Assembly: GCA_019247135.1 (NCBI GenBank)
Contig: JAFAPL010000975.1
Coordinates: 1-5,358, forward strand
Length of the DNA: 5,358 bases
Origin: Chloroflexota bacterium
GTDB taxonomy: Bacteria; Chloroflexota; UBA6077; CF-72
Direction of reading: 5' to 3'
Position 1 is the stretch's first letter. Each line of letters opens with the position of its first letter. Made by a program: the position numbers and the translations under genes. Positions 1-4,812 of the stretch are shown one piece after another. Under the pieces are notes generated by a model. The model saw only the letters and a list, made by a program, of their open reading frames with translations, made no database searches and was not told the DNA's origin.

Positions 1-21
1 AACGACGACGAGTGGATAATA

Positions 22-51
22 TGCTGAGCAAACCCGCCCCGCCTGTACAGT
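22..51 (+). promoter_or_regulatory. Possible promoter and operator of the XRE/S24 repressor gene
   Basis: Two short perfect palindromes lie just upstream of the repressor start: TGCTGAGCA (22-30) and CTGTACAG (43-50). The second overlaps a -10-like TACAGT (46-51), which ends 10 bases before the ATG at 62. A further -10-like GATAAT lies at 15-20. Repressors of this class commonly autoregulate by binding palindromes over their own promoter, so these are candidate operator half-sites. That is inference: short palindromes arise by chance, and any -35 element for the 15-20 box would lie outside the window. Confidence 0.3.
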
Positions 52-61
52 CTCCTGAGCC

Positions 62-883
62 ATGACCGACGACGTCAACGGCCACCTCGACAGCCCGACC
101 CAGTCGCGTCTCGGCCAGCACATCGCCAGCCTGCGCCGTTCCAACGGCTGGAGCCAGCGCCGCTTGGCCGAAGCCGCCGGCGTCTCACACGGCTACATCG
201 GTTTGCTCGAACGGGGTCGGCTCGCCAGTCCCGGTCGCTTCCGTCTCGACGCGATCGCCCGCGCCCTCAATCTGCGAACGTCAGACGCGCTGCTCGGGCC
301 CGACCCCGACGATCGGCCGATCGCCACCCGGTCGATCGCCACCCGGTCGATCGCCACGCGGCCGCCCGAAACGCGCGCCCAGAGCACCCCGCTCCGCGCG
401 GACGGAGCTCCACCACGGCCAAACGCCGCGAACGTCCTTGGCGCCATCGATCAGGTGCGTGCCCCCTCCGCTCGCCCACTGCCCGTCTTCCGCTGGGGCT
501 CGTGTGGCGACCCGCGCGATCGCGAGAGCCCACCCGACCCCGACCGTCTCGAGTTTCCACCGCCCGGGCGCGAGATGCTCATCGGACCGAACGGCTTCGG
601 CGTGGTGGTCAAGGGCGAGAGCATGGCCGGCCGCGGCATCCACGAAGGTGACGTCGTGTGGGTCAACCCTGACCGGCCGCGTCAGCTCGGCAAGGTCGTG
701 CTCGCGCTGGTCAGCGACGAAAACGGTGCCGCGGGCATGGTCGTGAAGACCTATGCGAAAACAGAGGTCGGCGACTGCCTGCTAAGCGAACCCGTGCCGG
801 GCGAACGCAGCCCCGTGGTCTGCCAGGAGTTCAACGTGATCGGCCCCGTGGTCGGCATTACCTCGTGGCGCCTGCCCATCTGA
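62..883 (+). CDS. XRE-family transcriptional repressor with S24 (LexA/UmuD-like) self-cleavage domain
   Basis: This 273-residue protein joins an N-terminal helix-turn-helix (about 17-71, with WSQRRLAEAAGVSHGYIGLLERG typical of the XRE/Cro fold; key residues Q32, A36, S42, I46 and E50) to a C-terminal S24 peptidase fold (about 139-273). The nucleophile is S187 in KGESM and the general base is K229 in MVVKTY. The 42-residue gap compares with about 37 in LexA and UmuD. The residue pair C148-G149 in GSCGDP sits where LexA has Ala-Gly and UmuD has Cys-Gly, so self-cleavage on RecA filaments is plausible. The linker (about 80-138) is Pro/Arg-rich and contains three IATR(S/P) repeats. An in-frame TGA at 56-58 makes ATG 62 the earliest start. 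No clear Shine-Dalgarno site is seen. It is probably a cytoplasmic DNA-binding repressor of stress or prophage-type genes; its targets are unknown. It is too divergent in layout to be called LexA itself. Confidence 0.88.
   Translation: MTDDVNGHLDSPTQSRLGQHIASLRRSNGWSQRRLAEAAGVSHGYIGLLERGRLASPGRFRLDAIARALNLRTSDALLGPDPDDRPIATRSIATRSIATRPPETRAQSTPLRADGAPPRPNAANVLGAIDQVRAPSARPLPVFRWGSCGDPRDRESPPDPDRLEFPPPGREMLIGPNGFGVVVKGESMAGRGIHEGDVVWVNPDRPRQLGKVVLALVSDENGAAGMVVKTYAKTEVGDCLLSEPVPGERSPVVCQEFNVIGPVVGITSWRLPI
319..363 (+). repeat. Three 15-bp tandem repeats inside the repressor linker
   Basis: The unit GATCGCCACCCGGTC occurs at 319-333, 334-348 and 349-363. The first two copies are identical and the third has two substitutions. 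Being 15 bp, the unit keeps frame and encodes IATRS, IATRS, IATRP (residues 87-101) between the DNA-binding and S24 domains. Copy-number change here would lengthen or shorten the linker by five residues without breaking the gene. Confidence 0.9.
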
Positions 884-902
884 CCGGATAATGCCCGCCG
901 CG

Positions 903-920
903 ACGGCTGCCCCGCCGTTT
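903..920. terminator. Weak candidate terminator hairpin between convergent genes
   Basis: ACGGC (903-907) and GCCGT (914-918) can pair across a 6-base loop and are followed by TT on the + strand. The hairpin lies in the 54-bp gap where the repressor and Ku genes converge, which is where a terminator is expected. The stem is only five pairs (plus a possible G-T) and the T tract is very short, so this is weak. Confidence 0.25.
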
Positions 921-937
921 CGATAAGCCAGGAGCGC

Positions 938-1810
938 CTAAGCGGCTGCCTTTTTGCGCCCGCGGCTCGCTTTCGAAGCCGCCTTGTGCTCGCGCGTGGT
1001 CGTCTTCGTCGCCGGCTTCTCTTCGCGGGAGGGCCCGCTCTTGCGCTGGCGTGCCGCCTCGACGCTTGCGCGTAGCGCGGACATGAGGTCGCCTACTTGA
1101 CGCGCCTCCGGTGCGCCCTCGGGCGCGACCACTTCCTTGCCGTGGGCCTTGGACTCGATCAGCGCCAGGACCGCTTCTCGATAGTGGTCGTGGTACTTGC
1201 TCGGATCGAACGGCTCCGCGAGCGCGTCGACCAGTGAGCTGGCCATCGCCAGCTCGCGATCGTTGACCATGACCTGGGGCACGTCTTCGTCACGCTCTCG
1301 GATCTCGTCGGGATAAAAGAGCGTCTCGACGGCCAGCGCGCCGTTCTGTGGTCGTAGCGCACAGAGCTGCTCTTTGTTGCGGATGGCGATCGTCGCCATG
1401 CCGGTCATGTTCTTGTCTTCGAGCACTTTGACCAGCAGGGCGTATGGCTTCAAGCCGGTCTCGTCCGGTTCGAGGTAATAGCTCTTTTCGTAATAGATCG
1501 GGTCGATGTCTTTGGCGTCCACGAATGCCGAGAGCTCGATGGTGTGCTTACTCGGAAGTGGCAGTTGATCGAGGTCCTCGTCGGTCAATTCGACGTACTG
1601 ATCTTTGCTGACCTCGTACGCGCGCACGAGCTCGTCCTGCTCGACCTCGCGATCGTCGACGGGGCACCACTTCTTGAGCTTGATCCGACTGTGGTCGGTC
1701 TTGTGGAGAAGGTGGAACGCGACGTCCTTGTCCTGGGTCGCGGCCATGAGCCGCACGGGGATCGTGACCATCCCGAAACTGATGACGCCCTTCCAGATCG
1801 ACCGAGCCAC
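938..1810 (-). CDS. ku: Ku, DNA end-binding protein of bacterial non-homologous end joining
   Basis: The 290-residue product is a typical bacterial Ku. It opens with ARSIWKGVISFGMVTIPVRL, has the core beta-barrel/bridge region (about 1-250; YYLEPD, KPYALL and ETLFYPDEIR are family-typical), and ends in a Lys/Arg/Ala-rich tail (about 255-290). Bacterial Ku forms a homodimeric ring that slides onto broken double-stranded ends and recruits the ligase LigD. The segment LMSALRASVEAAR (about 242-254) matches the part of the minimal C-terminus that contacts LigD in other species, and the basic tail is known to add DNA binding. The start is GTG (plus-strand CAC, 1808-1810), preceded by AGGTG four bases away as a possible ribosome site. 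No ligD lies in the window, so the partner must be elsewhere if the pathway is complete. It converges with the repressor gene and diverges from the HNH gene. Confidence 0.95.
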   Translation of the reverse strand: MARSIWKGVISFGMVTIPVRLMAATQDKDVAFHLLHKTDHSRIKLKKWCPVDDREVEQDELVRAYEVSKDQYVELTDEDLDQLPLPSKHTIELSAFVDAKDIDPIYYEKSYYLEPDETGLKPYALLVKVLEDKNMTGMATIAIRNKEQLCALRPQNGALAVETLFYPDEIRERDEDVPQVMVNDRELAMASSLVDALAEPFDPSKYHDHYREAVLALIESKAHGKEVVAPEGAPEARQVGDLMSALRASVEAARQRKSGPSREEKPATKTTTREHKAASKASRGRKKAAA

Positions 1811-1817
1811 GCGACAC

Positions 1818-1838
1818 CTGGCGCAAGATCCGCGCCAG
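1818..1838. repeat. Perfect 7-bp inverted repeat upstream of ku
   Basis: CTGGCGC (1818-1824) and GCGCCAG (1832-1838) are exact reverse complements separated by 7 bases. They sit in the 68-bp gap between the divergent ku and HNH genes, seven bases from the ku GTG. The dyad could be an operator, or a hairpin in the ku leader that would partly hide the AGGTG preceding the start codon. No named regulator motif is recognised. Confidence 0.5.
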
Positions 1839-1867
1839 AAATTCGATCGTGTGAATCGGAGCGGTCG

Positions 1868-1873
1868 TAGAAT
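1868..1873 (+). promoter_or_regulatory. -10-like TAGAAT immediately before the HNH gene (leaderless start?)
   Basis: TAGAAT matches five of six bases of the TATAAT consensus and ends five bases before the ATG at 1879. Transcription would then start at or next to the start codon, giving a leaderless mRNA. This fits the absence of a Shine-Dalgarno sequence. No convincing -35 box is visible. Confidence 0.4.
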
Positions 1874-1878
1874 AGAAC

Positions 1879-2403
1879 ATGCGTTCGCTACATCAGCCGT
1901 GGGCCCTGCATACGTTCCAGACTGCCGTCGCGGAAAATCGCTCCATCAGGACGGTCCTGGCGCAGCTCGGGTCGACAGTGTCGGGCACGAATTATCTCTG
2001 CGTACATCGACTCGTGGCGCAACACGGATTGGACACGTCCCACTGGCTCGGGCAAGGCTATCTGCGCAATACCCACCATTCTTGGAGCCGGTCGATACCG
2101 CTCGAGCGCATCCTCGTCGAGAGCAGCACGTACGAGGACCGGTTCAGACTGAAGAAGAGGTTGCTCTCGGCCAGCCTCTTACGCGACGCGTGCGCTGTCT
2201 GCGGCATCACAGAGTGGCAAGGACGGAAACTCGTGCTGGAGCTCGATCACGTGAACGGCGTTGGCGATGATCATCGCATCGCGAACCTGCGTCTGCTTTG
2301 CCCGAACTGTCATTCCCAGACGTCCACGTACTGCGGCAGAAACAGACGGCTCGGCCGCAGGCGCGTAGGTGATCAGTTACGTTGTGCCGAGGGGGGGACT
2401 TGA
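1879..2403 (+). CDS. HNH endonuclease family protein
   Basis: This 174-residue protein has a C-terminal zinc-finger HNH nuclease domain (about 100-155). Cysteine pairs C105-x2-C108 and C141-x2-C144 should bind structural zinc. The catalytic motif is ELDHVNG (D123, H124), then N136 in IANL, then H145 in CPNCHSQT. The N-terminal part (VLAQLG, then NYLCVHRLVAQHGLDTSHWLGQG at about 38-60) matches the small DNA-binding region seen in many stand-alone HNH proteins of phages and bacteria, followed by the linker PLERILVESSTY. Such proteins cut or nick DNA; the target is unknown, and roles range from homing to phage packaging or defence. The only start is ATG 1879, which lacks a Shine-Dalgarno site but follows a -10-like box. 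The last residues (after about 168) are translated from DNA antisense to the tRNA-Leu gene, which may mean that the frame was extended by its insertion point. Confidence 0.85.
   Translation: MRSLHQPWALHTFQTAVAENRSIRTVLAQLGSTVSGTNYLCVHRLVAQHGLDTSHWLGQGYLRNTHHSWSRSIPLERILVESSTYEDRFRLKKRLLSASLLRDACAVCGITEWQGRKLVLELDHVNGVGDDHRIANLRLLCPNCHSQTSTYCGRNRRLGRRRVGDQLRCAEGGT
2341..2360 (-). terminator. Weak candidate terminator downstream of tRNA-Leu
   Basis: On the minus strand CGGC-CGA-GCCG (plus 2347-2357), with a flanking G-T pair, is followed by TCTGTTT. It lies about 27 bases beyond the tRNA 3' end and inside the oppositely oriented HNH coding sequence. The stem is short, so the call is weak. Confidence 0.2.
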
Positions 2404-2466
2404 ACCCCCACGGGTTTCCCCAAGCGGTTTTGAGTCGCTCGCGTCTGCCGATTCCGCCACCCCGGC
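2385..2466 (-). tRNA. tRNA-Leu (anticodon CAA, reads UUG)
   Basis: The 82-base class II tRNA folds fully by hand. The acceptor is GCCGGGG with CCTCGGC (one G-T pair) plus discriminator A. The D stem is GCG/CGC with an 11-base loop containing GG. The anticodon loop is CTCAAAA with anticodon CAA at plus 2430-2432. A long variable arm has stem GGG-GAAA-CCC, and the T arm is GGGGG-TTCAAGT-CCCCC. The variable arm and the A discriminator are leucine identity features. The 3' CCA is not encoded (CAA follows the discriminator), so CCA must be added enzymatically. Position 31-39 of the anticodon stem is an A-C mismatch. The 3' end overlaps the last 19 bases of the opposing HNH gene. Confidence 0.95.
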
Positions 2467-2480
2467 CAGTGGGCGGCTGC

Positions 2481-2486
2481 ATTCTA
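2481..2486 (-). promoter_or_regulatory. -10-like TAGAAT upstream of tRNA-Leu
   Basis: The minus strand reads TAGAAT, five of six bases of the consensus, ending 14 bases before the tRNA 5' end. This gives a plausible start a few bases ahead of the mature tRNA. It lies in the 37-bp gap after the SnoaL-like gene. No good -35 box is seen. The hexamer is the same as the one before the HNH gene. Confidence 0.4.
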
Positions 2487-2503
2487 ACCTAGCGGATGGC
2501 GTG

Positions 2504-3142
2504 CTAGTCCCGCGCAGCCGACCAGCCGCGCAGGTCCTGCATCAGCCTGCCGCGCAAGGTTGAGGGTGCCCCGACCGCGCGGCCGACACCCGTCGAGGCC
2601 AGCGCGACGACGCCCAGCAACAACAGCAGCACGGATGCCAGGCCCGCCGCCGCTGGCACCTGGCCGCGGCTGTCGATCACGATCGGCTCGGCCGGCGCCT
2701 GGCCGAACGCACTGTACGAAAGCGAGCGGATCTTGCCTTCCTGAACAACCGCGTCGACCGTCACCTGGAAGCCAGACAGGCCCTGCGCCTGTGCGGCGCT
2801 GCCCAGCCCGCCTCCTGAACGCTCGGTCCAGGTCACTTGATTGCCGACCGTATGTCGATCAGACACGACCACGAAGCGGGCCCGTGCGGCCGAGCCCTCC
2901 AGGAAGCGCCGGATCTCGTCTTTGCCGGTGAAGGTCGTGTTGCGCTGGACGATCGTGGCGTCGTCGGCGAAGTAGCTGAGTGCGCCGTCGATGTCACGCT
3001 GGTTGCGCGCCGTCTCGTAGGACGTGATCACTGCTTCGGGGTCGCCCGGACCCGCCTGGGCGCTGCTCGAGAGTGACCCAACGACACCCGTCAGCAGCAA
3101 GAGCGTGGCACCGACCGCGAACGCAAGCAGCCGCCAGATCAT
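2504..3142 (-). CDS. Exported, membrane-anchored SnoaL/NTF2-like domain protein
   Basis: The product has 212 residues. An N-terminal signal peptide (MIWRLL followed by a hydrophobic run to about 22) has a likely cleavage after AQA at 30. Residues about 35-148 look like the SnoaL/NTF2 cone fold: VITSYETARNQRDIDGALSYFADDATIVQRNTTFTG is the classic opening (family consensus: helix, then F..DA....). The family also commonly ends in a strand such as GKIRSLSYSAF. Residues about 162-186 form a single hydrophobic segment (GLASVLLLLLGVVALA), followed by a short basic tail containing RGRLMQDLRG. This predicts an extracytoplasmic SnoaL-like domain tethered by a C-terminal helix with its tail inside. NTF2-like domains bind small ligands or catalyse isomerase-type reactions; no specific function or substrate can be assigned. 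The ATG at 3142 lies 33 bases after the moaA stop. There is no Shine-Dalgarno site, but TATACT ends eight bases upstream. Confidence 0.75.
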   Translation of the reverse strand: MIWRLLAFAVGATLLLLTGVVGSLSSSAQAGPGDPEAVITSYETARNQRDIDGALSYFADDATIVQRNTTFTGKDEIRRFLEGSAARARFVVVSDRHTVGNQVTWTERSGGGLGSAAQAQGLSGFQVTVDAVVQEGKIRSLSYSAFGQAPAEPIVIDSRGQVPAAAGLASVLLLLLGVVALASTGVGRAVGAPSTLRGRLMQDLRGWSAARD

Positions 3143-3146
3143 CTAC

Positions 3147-3160
3147 GGCCAGTATAGGCC
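3147..3160 (-). promoter_or_regulatory. -10-like TATACT within a GGCC dyad before the SnoaL-like gene
   Basis: The minus strand reads TATACT at plus 3151-3156, five of six bases of the -10 consensus, ending eight bases before the ATG at 3142. GGCC flanks it on both sides (3147-3150 and 3157-3160), making a small inverted repeat. The spacing suggests a leaderless or near-leaderless transcript separate from moaA. No clear -35 box is seen. Confidence 0.35.
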
Positions 3161-3175
3161 TTGGGCTCGGGGAGG

Positions 3176-4243
3176 TTAGCCGCCGATCTGGCTCATCGAA
3201 CGAGAGGCGCGCTGGAACGCGGCGCCTTCGTTGATCTTGTGCTTGAGCTCCTTGTGTCGCACCGCCTCGACCAGCAAGTCTTCGAGGTGCTGGTCATCGG
3301 CGCTGGTGCGCAAGGGTGTGCGCAGGTCCCACTCGTCGATGGAGAAGAGGCAAGTGCGTATCTGGCCGTCGGCAGTGAGGCGGATGCGGTTGCAGGTCCC
3401 GCAGAACGGTTGCGAGACGGGATTGATGAAGCCGACCTCACCGATCCCGTCGGCGAAGGTGAAGCGTCGTGACGTGCTGCTGCGCTCGGCGGGGATCGGC
3501 ACCAGCGGCATGAAATCGCGTTCGATGATGGCTTGGATCTCGCCGCCGCCGAGGACGAGCTCGCGCTGCCAGTTCCCGTCGGCGTCGAGCGGCATGAACT
3601 CGATGAAGCGGATCACGTACGGCTTGCGACGGGCCAGTTGCGCGAACGCAACCACTTCATCTTCTGTGAAGTTGCGCATCGCCACAACGTTCACTTTGAT
3701 TGGTGCGATGCTGGGGTAGCGCTCGAGTTCTTCGAGACCGGCCAGGACCTGGTCGAGGCCGCGCCGGCGCGCGATCTGGTGGAAGCGGTCGTGCTGCAGG
3801 GTGTCGAGGCTGACGTTGATCCGCCGCAGCCCGGCTTCCGCCAGCGGTTTGGCGAGCGAACTCAGGAGAAAGCCGTTGGTGGTCAGGCTGAGGCTCTTCA
3901 GCGGCAACCTGGACAGGCGGGCCACCAGGTCAGGCAGGCCCGGCCGTAGCGTCGGCTCGCCGCCGGTGAGTCGAATCTCGTCCACGCCCAGATCGACTGC
4001 CAGGCGCGAGATGCGTTCAATCTCGTCGAACGACAACAGAGAGTCGCGTTTGAGCCATTGCATGCCTTCCTCGGGCATGCAGTAGACGCAGCGGAAGTTG
4101 CACCGATCGGTGACCGAGATGCGGAGGTCGCTGATCTGTCGGCCGAAGCTGTCGACCAGGCGTCGATGCTCAGCGCCGAGACGGGGAGCCTCACCCGACG
4201 ACGGGTGCAAGGTGGTTGCAGGCGGATCCATCAAGAGGCTCAT
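3176..4243 (-). CDS. moaA: GTP 3',8-cyclase MoaA (molybdenum cofactor biosynthesis)
   Basis: MoaA is a radical-SAM enzyme that converts GTP to 3',8-cyclo-7,8-dihydro-GTP, which MoaC then turns into cyclic pyranopterin monophosphate. With the ATG at 4243 the protein has 355 residues, slightly longer than usual because of a 30-residue variable N-terminus. It carries the SAM-cluster motif C48-x3-C52-x2-C55 (DRCNFRCVYCMPEEG), the SAM-contact motif LTGGEPTLRPG, the SLTTNG and INVSLDTL strands, and RFIEFMPL. The C-terminal cluster is C281-x2-C284-x13-C298 (FCGTCNRIRLTADGQIRTC). The essential C-terminal Gly-Gly is intact (SQIGG). An in-frame TTG at 4294 overlaps the Nudix stop but adds 17 unconserved residues across a probable promoter, so ATG 4243 is preferred; ATG 4231 is also possible. 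No other moa or moe gene is in the window. Confidence 0.95.
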   Translation of the reverse strand: MSLLMDPPATTLHPSSGEAPRLGAEHRRLVDSFGRQISDLRISVTDRCNFRCVYCMPEEGMQWLKRDSLLSFDEIERISRLAVDLGVDEIRLTGGEPTLRPGLPDLVARLSRLPLKSLSLTTNGFLLSSLAKPLAEAGLRRINVSLDTLQHDRFHQIARRRGLDQVLAGLEELERYPSIAPIKVNVVAMRNFTEDEVVAFAQLARRKPYVIRFIEFMPLDADGNWQRELVLGGGEIQAIIERDFMPLVPIPAERSSTSRRFTFADGIGEVGFINPVSQPFCGTCNRIRLTADGQIRTCLFSIDEWDLRTPLRTSADDQHLEDLLVEAVRHKELKHKINEGAAFQRASRSMSQIGG

Positions 4244-4257
4244 GCGGGGTGACTTGT

Positions 4258-4263
4258 AGTATA
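4258..4263 (-). promoter_or_regulatory. -10-like TATACT between Nudix gene and moaA
   Basis: The minus strand reads TATACT, five of six bases of the -10 consensus and the same hexamer as before the SnoaL-like gene. It ends 14 bases before the preferred moaA ATG at 4243, so the mRNA leader would be very short. It supports ATG 4243 over the TTG at 4294, which lies upstream of this box. No strong -35 box is visible. Confidence 0.4.
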
Positions 4264-4290
4264 GCCGTTGCGACAAGTTGAGCCAGGTTA

Positions 4291-4776
4291 TCAAGAGGTG
4301 GATAGGGCGTCGAGCGCACGGCGCCCCCAGGCCTGGATCTCCTCGCTGGCGCCGAGCGTCGCGATCGCTTCGAGCCGGTACCAGCCGACCTGGTCGCTCT
4401 CGGCGAGGGCCGCGTCGATCTCCGCGGCACGCAGGTCATCGGGATCGGGCACGGCGAAATAGACCAGGTCGATGTGCTGGTGCCCTGGATAGATGTCTTC
4501 GACCTGGATGCCCGCCGGTATGACCAGTTGGCGTGGCTCGTCGATCGGCAGGCCACGCGGGCCAACGAGCCGCGCACGAATGCCGGTCTCTTCCTCGACT
4601 TCGCGCAGCGCAGCTTCGTCTGGCAGCTCACCGTCTTCGATATGGCCACCGGGCGGGAGCCATTTCTCGAGCTTGCGGTGGTAGTGGAGCAGGACCGAGT
4701 CCGCGTGGACCACGAACACCGCTACGGTGAAATGGCGTAACAGCTCGCCAGGCGCGAGCGGCGGGTGTACGGGCAT
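4291..4776 (-). CDS. Nudix hydrolase
   Basis: Nudix enzymes cleave nucleoside diphosphates linked to another group, using Mg2+. The 161-residue product has a perfect Nudix box at residues 44-66: G44-x5-E50-x7-R58-E59-V60-x-E62-E63-x-G65-I66. The metal-binding glutamates lie in REVEEE. It is preceded by the strand FTVAVFVVHADSVLL and by KLEKWLPPGGH, as usual for the fold. The substrate cannot be read from the sequence. The frame stays open upstream to 4998, but that 74-codon stretch lies antisense to the PAP2 gene and has no family features. ATG 4776 gives the usual Nudix length and leaves a 36-bp divergent gap to PAP2. There is no Shine-Dalgarno site. The stop lies 47 bases before the moaA ATG. 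Codons 6-30 are duplicated exactly, in inverted orientation, at the window end. Confidence 0.93.
   Translation of the reverse strand: MPVHPPLAPGELLRHFTVAVFVVHADSVLLHYHRKLEKWLPPGGHIEDGELPDEAALREVEEETGIRARLVGPRGLPIDEPRQLVIPAGIQVEDIYPGHQHIDLVYFAVPDPDDLRAAEIDAALAESDQVGWYRLEAIATLGASEEIQAWGRRALDALSTS
4687..4763 (-). repeat. 77-bp inverted repeat, copy 1 (inside Nudix gene)
   Basis: This segment spans about codons 6-30 of the Nudix gene and is the exact reverse complement of 5282-5358, compared base by base with no mismatch. The next base outside it (4764) does not match its partner position 5281. Copy 1 sits in a coherent gene, so it is probably the native one. Confidence 0.97.
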
Positions 4777-4800
4777 CGTGAGACCGAGGAGAGCGAACTC

Positions 4801-4806
4801 TATCCT
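4801..4806 (+). promoter_or_regulatory. -10-like TATCCT immediately before the PAP2 gene
   Basis: TATCCT matches four of six -10 consensus bases and ends six bases before the GTG at 4813. This is the same arrangement as before the HNH gene and suggests a leaderless start. No Shine-Dalgarno site is at the right distance; GAGGAG at 4786-4791 is too far upstream. Confidence 0.3.
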
Positions 4807-4812
4807 GTCGGC

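Noticed and set aside
319..363. Three short repeats as a CRISPR array
   Set aside because: The units are 15 bp, directly adjacent without spacers, and in frame inside a coding sequence.
193..643. Long minus-strand frames opposite the repressor gene
   Set aside because: The Arg/Gly/Ala-rich translations are antisense to a gene with clear HTH and S24 motifs; their repeats merely mirror the 15-bp tandem repeat.
1544..1880. Open frames on both strands across the start of ku
   Set aside because: They overlap the clear Ku coding sequence, show no recognisable domain, and are expected shadows in GC-rich DNA.
2385..2403. Attachment-site direct repeat of the tRNA-Leu 3' end
   Set aside because: No second copy of the tRNA 3' sequence was found elsewhere in the window, so an attL/attR pair cannot be supported.
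4244..4294. TTG start for moaA at 4294, overlapping the Nudix stop as TTGA
   Set aside because: The extra 17 residues are not MoaA-like, the preceding sequence is not a ribosome site, and a TATACT -10-like box lies between this codon and the ATG at 4243.
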